Origin: Brevibacterium limosum
GTDB lineage: Bacteria > Actinomycetota > Actinomycetes > Actinomycetales > Brevibacteriaceae
Assembly: GCF_011617705.1 (NCBI RefSeq)
Contig: NZ_CP050154.1
Span: forward strand, 2,480,001 to 2,544,000
Reading direction: 5' to 3'
DNA length: 64,000 bases
The translations under genes were made by a program, and so were the position numbers. Positions within the stretch are counted from its first letter, which is position 1; each line of letters begins with the position of its first letter. The notes under the pieces were generated by a model. It saw nothing but the letters and a program-made list of their open reading frames with translations. It did no database searches and was not told the origin of the DNA. Shown piece after piece: positions 10,579 to 18,823 of the stretch.

Positions 10579-11450
10579 TCCGTCGGCTGTGCCGATTCGA
10601 CCGGTTGCACTGGCCCGGAGCCGCGAGTCGTCGAACGCGGCCGACTGTGAGCGGCGAATTCGTAGCGGCCGATGATGCGTTTGGGCAGCGAGCGGATGAC
10701 GACGTAGGCCAGGGCGAAGATGAGCGCCTTGTCGACGATGTCGGAGACCATGCTCTGGGCGAACGTGGCGTTGAACATCTCGAGGCCCGCGGCTTGGAGG
10801 ATCGCAACGACTCCCCCGGTTCCGGCTCCCAGACCGCCGCCGAAGACGTAGGCGGCGACGGGCGCTCCGATGGCACCGGCTGGAACACCGGCGACGGCAC
10901 CGATGATGATCGCGGTCCAGGGTGTGCGGAAGACTCCGAGACGTGCGGCCCAGCCGGCGGCGGCTCCGATGAACGCCGCCCCGGAACTGAACGCGATGAC
11001 GCTGGGGCTCAGGGTCACGCCCCAGATGAGATTCGAGATGATGCCGGTGAAGGCTCCTGCGGCGGGGCCTGCCAGGACGCCGATGAGCACGGTGCCGATG
11101 GAGTCGAGGTAGAGCGGGACGGGGGTGTAGTTGCCGATGACCTGCCCGATGACGATGTTGAGGGCGATGGCGACCGGGATAAGCGCGAGAACGCTGCGCG
11201 GAATGAGCGGGAGGGTGCCCGCTGCGAGCAGGATGCCCCCGCCCAGATAGCCGAGCATGACCCACAAGGTAGTGTGTCCGAGGTCGACGCCGAGGTTGGC
11301 CGGTTGGGTCAGCAGCACGGCGAGGTAGGTGCCGATGATGACGAGGGTGCCGAGCAGCGTGAGGGTGAGGGGAAGAGCGCGATTGCGGTTTTGTCCGGGA
11401 CCGACCGTGGTGGTCGGCCCCTGCCCAGACTGTCTGGAGTGGGTGGTCAT
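10575..11450 (-). CDS. ECF transporter substrate-binding S component
   Basis: This 291-residue membrane protein has six hydrophobic helices. The segment LYLDSIGTVLIGVLAGPAAGAFTGIISNLIWG, near residue 95-125, is the pattern seen in S components, in which the short acidic motif caps the binding site. It overlaps the nucleoside hydrolase stop by four bases (ATGA) and the T gene start by four. The adjacent hydrolase suggests that its ligand is a nucleoside or nucleobase; thiamine-precursor or other vitamin uptake cannot be excluded from sequence alone. The C-terminal 30 residues are polar. Confidence 0.8.
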   Translation of the reverse strand: MTTHSRQSGQGPTTTVGPGQNRNRALPLTLTLLGTLVIIGTYLAVLLTQPANLGVDLGHTTLWVMLGYLGGGILLAAGTLPLIPRSVLALIPVAIALNIVIGQVIGNYTPVPLYLDSIGTVLIGVLAGPAAGAFTGIISNLIWGVTLSPSVIAFSSGAAFIGAAAGWAARLGVFRTPWTAIIIGAVAGVPAGAIGAPVAAYVFGGGLGAGTGGVVAILQAAGLEMFNATFAQSMVSDIVDKALIFALAYVVIRSLPKRIIGRYEFAAHSRPRSTTRGSGPVQPVESAQPTE

Positions 11451-12580
11451 GCGGGTGGTCCTTTCATCAGGGTGGCGCTGAGGTGGTCGAGGAATGCGGG
11501 GGCGTCGATGGTGCGGATGATCTCTGCGTTCACGGGTCTGCCCCACCGGCCCAACCAGTCGGCGACGGTTTCGCCTCGTGTGAGTGTACCCGTGAGTTCG
11601 ACATCGACAGGCGCCCACAGCGTCGTGGCCCACGGCAGCACACCCTCGGCGCCTCTCCCCAGCACCGAGGCGGCCGCCGGCTGGGCATTCGTGTTCGACC
11701 CCTCGGACTGTGCGCCGTTCGCAGGAATGGTGTTCTGTCGCGCCCAGGTCAGAGCACAGGCGAGAACGAAGGGATCGTGGATGTGGGCGAGATAACCCAG
11801 GCCGTCGGATTCGTGGAATTCGAAATAGAACCGCAGCGCCTCGGACAGTTGAGCCGCCATCTCCTGCCACGTCTGACCGGCGGCAGCGGCTCCGTCGCGG
11901 ATGCGGGCGAGGCGATCGGGAGTCATTTCGACGGCTTCGGTAGCTTCGATCGGGGCGATGACCGGCAGATGGGCCACCTGCCCACGTTCATGGACCGCGT
12001 CGAAGGCCGCGAGCACTCGGGCAGTCGACTCCGGATCGAAGGTGACATTCCATTCCGTCGTCGGGTGGGTGTTACCCCGGTAGTTGAACGCTCCGCCCAT
12101 GATGAAGAGACGTTTGAACAGACGCGGCAGGGCCGGGTCGATATCGAGTGCCAGGGCGAGGTTGGTGGACGGACCGATGACGACGCCGAGGAGCTGTCCG
12201 GGATGGGTGTGTGCTGCATCGACCCACGCCTGTGCGGCCGATACCGAACTGATCGGGGCCGTCGGAGCCGGCAGCCGGGCATACCCTCGTCCGGTGTCGC
12301 CATGGGTGAGGTCGGCGTATTCCAGCGATTCGTCCGCTGCCGCCGGCTGAGTCTGTCGTGCCAGCGGAAGGCGGTGGCCGGCATGGACGGGGAAGTCGTT
12401 GCGCCCGGCCAGTGATAACCATCCGCGGGTGTTCTCGACGACCTGTGCGGTGGCGACATTGCCCCCTGAGGCGGCGATGCCGACGACATCGACGTCGTCC
12501 TGGCAACACAGGTAGGCGAGGGCAAGCGCATCGTCGATCCCGGGATCGCAGTCGAGGAACAGCGGCAGAGTGGAAGACAT
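11447..12580 (-). CDS. Inosine/uridine-preferring nucleoside hydrolase
   Basis: The enzyme cleaves the N-glycosidic bond of nucleosides to give base and ribose. The calcium-binding signature DCDPGIDD occupies residues 10-17, and later FNYRGNTHPTTEWN and HIHDPFVLAC carry the other active-site Asn and Asp. The total of 377 residues is slightly long for the family because of an inserted polar segment around 300-325. It is the first gene of an operon with the ECF importer (S, T, ATPase), which suggests coupled uptake and cleavage of nucleosides. Base preference cannot be told from sequence. Confidence 0.92.
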   Translation of the reverse strand: MSSTLPLFLDCDPGIDDALALAYLCCQDDVDVVGIAASGGNVATAQVVENTRGWLSLAGRNDFPVHAGHRLPLARQTQPAAADESLEYADLTHGDTGRGYARLPAPTAPISSVSAAQAWVDAAHTHPGQLLGVVIGPSTNLALALDIDPALPRLFKRLFIMGGAFNYRGNTHPTTEWNVTFDPESTARVLAAFDAVHERGQVAHLPVIAPIEATEAVEMTPDRLARIRDGAAAAGQTWQEMAAQLSEALRFYFEFHESDGLGYLAHIHDPFVLACALTWARQNTIPANGAQSEGSNTNAQPAAASVLGRGAEGVLPWATTLWAPVDVELTGTLTRGETVADWLGRWGRPVNAEIIRTIDAPAFLDHLSATLMKGPPA

Positions 12581-12607
12581 GGTCCTATTCTGCCGGACAC
12601 GGGTGTC

Positions 12608-13081
12608 TCACCAACCTGGGACGCGTTCCCAGTTTCCGCAGGGCTGCGTCGATCCGCGTCTGACGATCTTGCAGCACAAGTACTTCGTCTCCGTGGCATC
12701 GATCAGATCTCGGCCGCGTTCCTCGTCGAGGTTCTGGAGTTCGTCTGCGGCGACCAACCTGATCGGGGTGCCGAGCGCTTCGGCGAAGGGGCCGGGTTCG
12801 GTGATCCACGGGTTCGGCGAGAATCTGTATGCGTTGCCGAGGATCTCGCCATCACAGCAGCACGCGCCCATGCTTCTGAGTCTGTCGAACAGAGCGGTTG
12901 CGCGTGGAGCCGTCTGGTCTCGGAACGTGCGTGCGAAACGGTGTGTGCCGTTGCAGCCGAATTCGCTGAGTTGGCGGAAGACGTAGCAGACCAGGCATTC
13001 GCCGGGGCGCGGTGTGAGGATACGAGCCGAAGCTCCATCGATGATCGTTCTGACGTCGGTGTCAACGGTGTTCTTGTCCAT
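12608..13081 (-). CDS. DUF2695-like cysteine-rich protein
   Basis: This 157-residue protein has CLVCYVFRQLSEFGCNGTHRF followed by FDRLRSMGACCCDGEILGN, the pattern of DUF2695 proteins, with extra cysteines near the C-terminus (YLCC, PCGNW). The cysteine spacing suggests metal binding, but the function is unknown. The ATG at 13081 is preferred over an in-frame start at 13165 because the family region begins soon after and the upstream part would run into the divergent kinase promoter. It lies 27 bases before the nucleoside hydrolase start on the same strand, so read-through is possible. Confidence 0.7.
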   Translation of the reverse strand: MDKNTVDTDVRTIIDGASARILTPRPGECLVCYVFRQLSEFGCNGTHRFARTFRDQTAPRATALFDRLRSMGACCCDGEILGNAYRFSPNPWITEPGPFAEALGTPIRLVAADELQNLDEERGRDLIDATETKYLCCKIVRRGSTQPCGNWERVPGW

Positions 13082-13200
13082 GACCGCACACTCCCAGACG
13101 GCACTGACACGAAATGGTGTCGATTCAGTGCGTTCAACGATTTCCGTCCTATTACCGCAGGTCACGGCCGCAGAGAGTCTTTCACCTTAGAATCGTGCCC

Positions 13201-14106
13201 ATGAGCATTCTCGTCATCGGTGAGGCCCTCATCGATATCGTCAGCACGCCCGGCACCCCTGACCGCTATGCACCGGGTGGGGCCCCGGCCAATGTCGCTC
13301 TCGGCTTGGGCCGCCTCGGCGACCCGGTCGAGTTCCTCACCGATGTCGGTGATGACTTCCACGGCGGATTCATCCTCGCCCATCTGCGGGAGTCCCGGGT
13401 CGCCGTGCACGTTTCACCGCGCGGTGCCACGTCCACGGCGCTGGCCCGCCTCGCCGAGGACGGATCCGCCGAGTACGAGTTCCGGCTGCGGTGGGACCCG
13501 GATTCGGCGCTGCTTGATGACAGCGCCCGTTCCGGTCTGCATTTCGGGTCGATTGCGGCGTTCCTCGAACCGGGTTCGGCCGTGATCGATCGGCTCCTCG
13601 ACGCTGTCGAAGGGCAGTCAGAATCGCAGACGCCCGGGCCCGTCATCTCGTTCGACCCGAACATCCGGCCGTCGATCATCGGTTCCCGGGAGGAGGTTCT
13701 GCCACGGTTCGAGGCTCTCGCTCGGCGGGTCGACGTCCTCAAACTCAGCGATGTCGATGCCGATTGGCTCTACCCCGATCTCACTGAAGCAGCTCAGCTC
13801 GACCACCTGCTCGGTCTTGGTCCGGATCTGGCGGTGCTGACCCGCGGAGGGGACGGCGCGATCCTGGCGACCGCCTCGGCGCGGGTGGATGTGGCTTCGG
13901 CTCGGGTCGAAGTCGCGGATACGATCGGGGCCGGTGACACGTTCATGGTCTCTCTCATCCATGATCTGCAGGCGCAGACGAGAGCACTTTCCCACCTCGA
14001 CACAGCCGGGTTGAAAGCATTGGGCGAACGGGCAGCCGATCTGGCAGGGATCACCGTCGGTCGCACCGGCGCTGACCTTCCCTGGGCCGCGGATCTCAAG
14101 AGCTGA
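13201..14106 (+). CDS. PfkB-family carbohydrate kinase (fructokinase-like)
   Basis: This ATP-dependent sugar kinase of 301 residues has both PfkB signatures: GGAPANVALGLGRLG near residue 25, and DTIGAGDTFM near 240, with the catalytic Asp in GAGD. The N-terminal GEALIDIV is typical of fructokinases and related enzymes, so phosphorylation of fructose is likely, but ribose or another sugar is possible. The ATG at 13201 directly follows a short upstream region divergent from the DUF2695 gene. Its last 11 bases overlap the convergent SRPBCC gene. No sugar transporter is nearby. Confidence 0.85.
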   Translation: MSILVIGEALIDIVSTPGTPDRYAPGGAPANVALGLGRLGDPVEFLTDVGDDFHGGFILAHLRESRVAVHVSPRGATSTALARLAEDGSAEYEFRLRWDPDSALLDDSARSGLHFGSIAAFLEPGSAVIDRLLDAVEGQSESQTPGPVISFDPNIRPSIIGSREEVLPRFEALARRVDVLKLSDVDADWLYPDLTEAAQLDHLLGLGPDLAVLTRGGDGAILATASARVDVASARVEVADTIGAGDTFMVSLIHDLQAQTRALSHLDTAGLKALGERAADLAGITVGRTGADLPWAADLKS

Positions 14107-14566
14107 GGAATTCCCCGAGCTGTCGCAGGCAGATCTCATGGCCGTTGCGGTGGCCGTCGACCATTGTCTGACCGACGAAGGACACGACCTGGTCGACGAG
14201 GTCCACTCGGGCGCCTGTCGAGGTGGCGGTGAGGGTCCAGGTGATGATGGCAGTCGAGAGGATCTCACCGTCTCTGGTGAGAGTTTCGGTGGTCACGATG
14301 AAACGCTCCGGTTCGAGAGCGCAGTACTGCCCAGTGGCTTCGAACTCCAGTGCTCCCGGCGACCCGCAACGGGTGCGGATCGATCCGCCGAGGCGGTATT
14401 CGTCGACGTCGCAGACCATCTCCTCGCCGTCGGGGACGCCCCACTGGACGCGCTGACCGGTGTCGGCGATGGCATTCCACACCGCGGAGATCGGATGATC
14501 GATATCGGCGCTGAGGCTGATCGTCGCTGTCAGGGGTGCACCCTGATCTTCTGCGGGCTCATTCAC
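14096..14566 (-). CDS. SRPBCC/AHSA1-type activator-like protein
   Basis: The 156-residue protein reads as a START-like fold of the AHSA1 class, with the opening strand and helix SADIDHPISAVWNAIADTGQRVQWG, the middle strands around GGSIRTRCGSPGALEF, and the C-terminal helix HRNGHEICLRQLGEFL. The start is a GTG at 14566, which overlaps the stop of the upstream VOC gene by eight bases; a longer frame reaching 14944 is antisense-like. Together with that gene and the HxlR regulator it forms a small operon. The bound ligand is unknown. Confidence 0.75.
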   Translation of the reverse strand: MNEPAEDQGAPLTATISLSADIDHPISAVWNAIADTGQRVQWGVPDGEEMVCDVDEYRLGGSIRTRCGSPGALEFEATGQYCALEPERFIVTTETLTRDGEILSTAIITWTLTATSTGARVDLVDQVVSFVGQTMVDGHRNGHEICLRQLGEFLSS

Positions 14567-14891
14567 CGACGAACACCACCTGGTTTCCGTCCGGATCGGT
14601 GATCGGGAGGATGCGTCGTCCGCCCCCTGGTGAGGGTTCGTCGTGGTCGATTCCGGCCGAACGCAGCCGTCGGTCCACTGCGTCGAGGTCGTCCACGTCG
14701 ATGACGATGGTCGAGCCGCCTGCCCGCTGCGGGTCCTCCCAGATCTGAATGCCGAACTTCTCGTCGAATCGCCATTCGACGAGACCCGCCATCGGCCGGG
14801 CATCCGGCTGCCTTTCGAAGAGTCGGGAATACCATTCGGTCGCAGACTTCTCGTTGCGGATGCCGATGTTTGCCATGAGTCCGTTGAACAT
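14559..14891 (-). CDS. VOC-superfamily protein (glyoxalase/bleomycin-resistance-like)
   Basis: The 110-residue single-module VOC protein starts MFNGLMANIGIRNEKSA, continues with IQIWEDPQRAGGST, and ends with the family's ITDPDGNQVVFVGE, where the glutamate is the usual metal ligand position. AAGGAGCG sits just before the ATG at 14891. It follows the HxlR gene and a perfect palindrome at 14919-14949, and overlaps the SRPBCC gene downstream. Members sequester drugs or act on small electrophiles; which applies here is unknown. Confidence 0.8.
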   Translation of the reverse strand: MFNGLMANIGIRNEKSATEWYSRLFERQPDARPMAGLVEWRFDEKFGIQIWEDPQRAGGSTIVIDVDDLDAVDRRLRSAGIDHDEPSPGGGRRILPITDPDGNQVVFVGE

Positions 14892-14918
14892 GATCGCTCC
14901 TTCGAGATCAGTGTTGCG

Positions 14919-14949
14919 AATAAGTGATTGCAGTATGCAATCACTTATT
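14919..14949. promoter_or_regulatory. Perfect 14-bp-arm inverted repeat, probable HxlR operator
   Basis: Arms AATAAGTGATTGCA (14919-14932) and TGCAATCACTTATT (14936-14949) are perfectly complementary across a 3-base centre. The site lies 28 bases upstream of the VOC start and covers the HxlR gene's stop codon. The stem is AT-rich and has no U-tract beyond it, which fits a protein operator better than a terminator. A half-site copy occurs upstream of hxlR. Confidence 0.65.
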
Positions 14950-15480
14950 CCATGGAACCACACCTGCCGCGAGCGGACAAGGCCGCTGTCGACGTGACTG
15001 CGCCTCTGCCTCGAAGGCCGCCTGCAACCGCTCGGAGGCGCGCGGCGCTTCCGAGGCGGGGCGCGGGATGCCGAGGTGGCTCTCTCTCAGCTCGTCCATG
15101 AGATCGGCGACGAGCTGAGGGTCGTCAGCCATGAGTCGGGATCGGATCGTCAGTTCGGCAGAGGTCTCCCGGTGGGTCATCCCCCAGGCTCCGAGGGCGA
15201 CCATGACCGGCAGGGTCTGGATGCCCGCCTCGGTGAGGGAGTATTCGGCCTTCTGACCGCGTACCGCTTCTGCCTTGGTCAGGAGCCCTTCGTCCACGAG
15301 CTTCTTCAGTCTGCTGGCGAGCATATTCGACGCGATGCCCTCGTCGTTGAGGGTGAGCAGCTCACGGAAGTGCCGCCTGCTGCCGAAGATGATGTCGCGC
15401 AGGACGATGAGCGACCAGTTGTCCCCGAGGACTTCGACGGCGGCGTTGATGGCGCAGCCCGAACGCGGCCGATCCGACAT
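14941..15480 (-). CDS. HxlR-family winged-helix transcriptional regulator
   Basis: This 179-residue regulator has the classic HxlR start: CAINAAVEVLGDNWSLIVLRDIIFGSRRHFREL, then the recognition-helix region IASNMLASRLKKLVDEGLL and the wing KAEYSLTEAG. HxlR proteins use an N-terminal cysteine (Cys9 here) in several redox or aldehyde sensors. It is followed on the same strand by VOC and SRPBCC genes and diverges from a RibD-like reductase gene, and it probably controls both sides through the GTGATTGCA motifs. An inducer such as an electrophile or quinone is plausible but not shown. Confidence 0.9.
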   Translation of the reverse strand: MSDRPRSGCAINAAVEVLGDNWSLIVLRDIIFGSRRHFRELLTLNDEGIASNMLASRLKKLVDEGLLTKAEAVRGQKAEYSLTEAGIQTLPVMVALGAWGMTHRETSAELTIRSRLMADDPQLVADLMDELRESHLGIPRPASEAPRASERLQAAFEAEAQSRRQRPCPLAAGVVPWNK

Positions 15481-15493
15481 TGGTCCACCTCCG

Positions 15494-15502
15494 GTGATTG
15501 CA
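15494..15502 (+). promoter_or_regulatory. Half-site GTGATTGCA upstream of hxlR
   Basis: The nine-base sequence is identical to the core of the 14-bp operator arm at 14919-14949 and lies 14 bases upstream of the hxlR start, in the divergent region shared with the RibD-like gene. It suggests weak autoregulation by HxlR. Confidence 0.45.
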
Positions 15503-15577
15503 TTCTGAAACTACTCGATTCTACACTGGGCGCACGTCCCTGCACCGATACCCCCTCCCAGTCACAATGGAGTGCTC

Positions 15578-16216
15578 ATGGTCAAAGCGTGTGTCAACTG
15601 TCTCTTCGTCTCCCTCGATGGTTTCGCGGCCGGCGAGTTCGTCACCGCCGATCAGCCGATCGGCGAGGCGCAGGCGCTGTTCTCCTACTTCGACGGTCGC
15701 GGCATCGAGGGCGTGGACAAGGTCGACGGCCCAGTGACTGCCGACCGGGCACTGTTCGCGTTATGGGGCCAGGGCAATGGTGCCGAAATCATGGGGCGGA
15801 GGAAATTCGGACCGCAGTCGGGGCCGTGGCCCGCTGACGGGTGGCGCGGATGGTGGGGTGAGGAGCCGCCGTTCAGAACGCCGTGTTTCGTCCTCACTCA
15901 TCACCCGCGCGAGCCGATGGAGTTCGACAACGGCACGAGTTTCCACTTCATCGAGGCTTCACCGGAAGAGGCCCTCGCCGAGGCGGCAGCCGCCGCTGAT
16001 GGTCACAATGTCCGCATCGGAGGAGGACCCTCGACGATCAGACAGTTCCTCTCTGCCGGTCTCGTCGACTTCATGCATATCGCTCTCGTCCCGGTCACCC
16101 TGGGGCGGGGAGTCTCGCTCTGGGAGGGCCTCGACGGACTGGAGCAGGAGTTCACGATCGAGAGCCTCACCACGGCCAGCGGTCTGACTCACCAGTTGTG
16201 GAACCGCCGGATCTGA
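15578..16216 (+). CDS. Dihydrofolate reductase/RibD C-terminal-like protein
   Basis: This 212-residue protein resembles the DHFR-like RibD_C fold: an opening strand (CVNCLFVSLDGFAAGEF), a central GRRKF segment, and a glycine-rich NADPH-binding part, HNVRIGGGPSTIRQFLSAGLVDFMHIALVPVTLGRG. Such small stand-alone proteins are reductases of unknown substrate. The ATG at 15578 has GGAG a few bases upstream; GTG 15572 is an alternative. It is divergent from hxlR and may belong to the HxlR regulon. Convergent with the NAD(P)-binding gene downstream. Confidence 0.85.
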   Translation: MVKACVNCLFVSLDGFAAGEFVTADQPIGEAQALFSYFDGRGIEGVDKVDGPVTADRALFALWGQGNGAEIMGRRKFGPQSGPWPADGWRGWWGEEPPFRTPCFVLTHHPREPMEFDNGTSFHFIEASPEEALAEAAAAADGHNVRIGGGPSTIRQFLSAGLVDFMHIALVPVTLGRGVSLWEGLDGLEQEFTIESLTTASGLTHQLWNRRI

Positions 16217-16256
16217 GACTCTGCGGCAGTCACAAGACACATTCTCCGGTGACGCC

Positions 16257-16294
16257 GATGGCCTGCCGTCTCCGGTCGGAGACGACAGGCCATC
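16257..16294. terminator. Bidirectional terminator hairpin
   Basis: Arms at 16257-16273 and 16278-16294 form a 17-bp stem with one G-T mismatch around a 4-base loop. It lies between two convergent genes, 40 bases after one and 34 after the other. Confidence 0.7.
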
Positions 16295-16327
16295 GGGTTC
16301 CCTCAGGGTCTGGCGTGGATATTCAGG

Positions 16328-17014
16328 TCAGCTGATCGCCTCGGCGATGGGAGTCTGCCCGTCGTAGAAGTTCACGGTCTGTCGCACCGCTGCCGATTCG
16401 GCGATGACGTGCGTGATGACATCGGCGACGAGTTCGCGTGAGGTCACTCGCACATCGGATTCCGGGCGGGTGCCGTCGACGTCCCCGGCCCCATCGGCGA
16501 TGAGGACCTTTCCGCCGGAGGGTTCGAGGGTCAGCCCGCCGGGTCCGAGGATCGTGAAGTCGAGCTCACTTGCCCGTAGGTGCTCATCTGCGCCGTTCTT
16601 GGCCTGCACGTAGGGGTAGAACGAGCTCTCCGGATCGACACGTTCGAGGTCGACGCTTGCGCCGGCGTAGGAGACCATGACGAAGCGCCTGACCCCCGCC
16701 TGACCGGCGGCATCGATGGAGCGCTTGGCGGCTTCGAGGTCGACAGCCTTGGTCCGCTCCGGATTGCCTCCTCCGGCTCCGGCGGAGAACACGACCGCCT
16801 GGGCTCCGCTGAACAAGTCGGCCAACGCCTCGGAGTCGGCTGTTTCGAGGTCGAGGACGACCGGGTTGGCCCGTGCGGCTTCGACCTCGGAGGACTGATC
16901 GGGATTGCGGATCACCGAATCGACGGCGAAGCCAGCGGCCGCGAGTTTGGGCGCTGCCAGGAGTGCGATCTTTCCATGGCCGCCGAGAATGACGACACGT
17001 GCTGAATCAGACAT
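16328..17014 (-). CDS. NAD(P)-binding SDR/NmrA-like protein (atypical short-chain dehydrogenase)
   Basis: The 228-residue protein has the Rossmann motif VVILGGHGKIALLAAPKL, the dinucleotide Asp/Glu strand, and the region VSYAGAS...YVQAKNGADEHLRASELDFTILGPGGLT that marks the NAD(P)H-binding atypical SDR group (YwnB/SDR_a5 type). Many such proteins are sensors or flavin/quinone reductases. It is a single gene on the minus strand, followed by a bidirectional terminator. The typical catalytic Tyr-xxx-Lys is present in spirit as Y-V-Q-A-K near 131, but its substrate is unknown. Confidence 0.8.
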   Translation of the reverse strand: MSDSARVVILGGHGKIALLAAPKLAAAGFAVDSVIRNPDQSSEVEAARANPVVLDLETADSEALADLFSGAQAVVFSAGAGGGNPERTKAVDLEAAKRSIDAAGQAGVRRFVMVSYAGASVDLERVDPESSFYPYVQAKNGADEHLRASELDFTILGPGGLTLEPSGGKVLIADGAGDVDGTRPESDVRVTSRELVADVITHVIAESAAVRQTVNFYDGQTPIAEAIS

Positions 17015-17232
17015 ATCTACCTCCGTTGTCGGTGATGTTCGGTGCCCGGTACAGCGAAGCGTGAGCCGTGATTATTCCCTGCCGGGTATTCTGATGGCCA
17101 CGGCCGGCGACTTCTTCCCATGCGCCGTCGGGTCGGCTCTGCCCGGTACCGGCGGCCGCCCATGCGCGGTTCACACCCCGCACTCATCGACGCCGGTAGG
17201 CCCACACATGCGGGTGCTCTACCGTTGAGATC

Positions 17233-17838
17233 ATGATCCGACGCCTCCTCGCTCACGCATTCTGGACGTTCAGCAGGTGGAAGCTCGTCACCGAGCCCGC
17301 CCCACAGCGCCCGACCGTCCTCCTCGGCGCCCCGCATACATCCAATTGGGATTTCGCAGTCATGCTCGCCATCGCCTGGCGATTGGGAGTGAAGGTGCAT
17401 TGGCTGGGCAAACATTCTCTGTTCACCGGCTGGCGGGGCCCGATCATGCGCGGCCTCGGAGGGATCCCCGTCGATCGATCCGACCCCAGCACAATCGTCA
17501 CCGAGGTGGTCGAGCGCGTCCGTGCCGGCGAGGTCTTCGGACTCGTCGTCACCCCCGACGGCACCCGCGGCGGGCACACGCATTGGAAATCCGGCTTCCA
17601 CCGCATCGCCCGCCAGACCGGCATGCCCGTGACCCTGGGATATCTGGATTCGGCCACACACACCACCGGGCTGGGCCCGACCCTGGACATGACCGATGAC
17701 CTGATCCATGACATGGATCGGATCCGCGCGTTCTATGCCGACAAGCACGGCATCCGTGCGCACCTGCAGATCACACCGAAGCTGCGCGAAGAAGACGCCG
17801 CCGGTGACGATCGCGAAGGCGAACCGGAGTCGAACTGA
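17233..17838 (+). CDS. Lysophospholipid acyltransferase (PlsC-like)
   Basis: The 201-residue protein has the acyltransferase motif I as HTSNWD (His35 to Asp40) and motif III as TPDGTR (107-112), with a basic start and no clear long membrane helix. These are hallmarks of 1-acyl-sn-glycerol-3-phosphate or related acyltransferases, which load an acyl chain on glycerol or other acceptors at the inner membrane face. Most actinobacteria have several paralogs; this shorter type is of unknown acceptor. arfB follows by one base, so the two genes are coupled. Confidence 0.82.
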   Translation: MIRRLLAHAFWTFSRWKLVTEPAPQRPTVLLGAPHTSNWDFAVMLAIAWRLGVKVHWLGKHSLFTGWRGPIMRGLGGIPVDRSDPSTIVTEVVERVRAGEVFGLVVTPDGTRGGHTHWKSGFHRIARQTGMPVTLGYLDSATHTTGLGPTLDMTDDLIHDMDRIRAFYADKHGIRAHLQITPKLREEDAAGDDREGEPESN

Positions 17839-17839
17839 G

Positions 17840-18283
17840 ATGGATGGTGATGTGCGGGTGCCGTCCGGACCCGGGATCCCGACCGGGCTCGTCATCCCCG
17901 CGGCCGAGCTGACAGAACAGTTCTCCCGCTCTTCGGGTCCCGGTGGACAACATGTCAACACCGCTGATTCGCGGGTGCAGCTGAGCCTCGATCTGGCCGT
18001 TGCGTCGTTCCTCACCGAGGCTCAGCGCGAGCGGGTGCTCAGCCGATCGGCACCTCGACTGTCGGGCACCGTGATCACCGTGACCTCGGAGAAGCATCGG
18101 TCGCAGCTGAAGAATCGCCAGGAGGCACGGATGCGTCTGGCGCAGCTGCTGCGCGAGGCGCTGGCTCCGCCGGTGCACAGGCGAGCAACGAAGCCGTCCA
18201 AGAATTCGCGGCGCCGACGAGTGAGGGGCGAACAGCGTCGATCGGAGATCAAACGCAACCGTCGCAGGCCCCGTCTCGACTGA
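17840..18283 (+). CDS. arfB: Peptidyl-tRNA hydrolase ArfB (GGQ class, ribosome rescue)
   Basis: ArfB hydrolyses peptidyl-tRNA on ribosomes stalled at the end of an mRNA. The GGQ catalytic loop occurs as SSGPGGQHVN at about residue 30, followed by the strands typical of the RF1-like domain 3. The C-terminal tail (RRATKPSKNSRRRRVRGEQ, to 147) is highly basic, as needed to enter the empty mRNA channel. The ATG lies one base after the plsC-like stop. It resembles the family in length (about 140). Confidence 0.9.
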   Translation: MDGDVRVPSGPGIPTGLVIPAAELTEQFSRSSGPGGQHVNTADSRVQLSLDLAVASFLTEAQRERVLSRSAPRLSGTVITVTSEKHRSQLKNRQEARMRLAQLLREALAPPVHRRATKPSKNSRRRRVRGEQRRSEIKRNRRRPRLD

Positions 18284-18328
18284 GGCCCACTGGTGACAGG
18301 AACGGTCTCGAAGAGCACAATGGGCGAC

Positions 18329-18823
18329 ATGAACAGCATTGAGTTTCTCACCGACCTGTCCCAACGTCCCCTCCAGGCGGCGCAGGCGCTGCCCGACCTC
18401 TCCCCCGAAGAACTCAACCGCCACCTCGGCGGTCATCCGAATTCGATCGCCTGGCTGCTGTGGCACAGCGGCCGCGAGATCGATGCTCAGCTCTCCGACC
18501 TCACCGGCCGTCCCCAGCTGTGGGAGGATTTCCGGGGCCGCTTCGGCCTCGGCGAGATCGGGGACTCCTTCGGGCTCGGGCACACCCCGGAACAGGCTGC
18601 GCAGATCCGGGTGGAGGATCAGCAGCTGCTTGTCGACTATCTCGGCGCCACACTGAATGCATTCACCGACTACGTGGGGACGCTGTCCGAGGATGATTTC
18701 GATGAGGTCATCGACGAGAACTGGACTCCCGCGGTCACTCGCGGCGTCCGCATGGTCTCGATCATCGACGACGCCATCCAGCATGTCGCACAGGCGGCCT
18801 TCATCGCCGGCGCACCGGCCTGA
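18329..18823 (+). CDS. DinB-like four-helix-bundle protein
   Basis: This 164-residue protein fits the DinB_2 (mycothiol-dependent maleylpyruvate isomerase-like) pattern: a helix with HPNSIAWLLWHSGREID giving the first metal His, a long middle region, and the closing DAIQHVAQAAFIAG with the last His. Such proteins are often metal-dependent thiol transferases that use mycothiol. I prefer the ATG at 18329, with 18320 and GTG 18293 possible. The end lies just before a truncated acetyltransferase on the other strand. Confidence 0.75.
   Translation: MNSIEFLTDLSQRPLQAAQALPDLSPEELNRHLGGHPNSIAWLLWHSGREIDAQLSDLTGRPQLWEDFRGRFGLGEIGDSFGLGHTPEQAAQIRVEDQQLLVDYLGATLNAFTDYVGTLSEDDFDEVIDENWTPAVTRGVRMVSIIDDAIQHVAQAAFIAGAPA

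Noticed and set aside
17771..18823. Continuation of the truncated GNAT frame to 17771
   Set aside because: It is antisense to arfB and the dinB-like gene and has no recognisable sequence.
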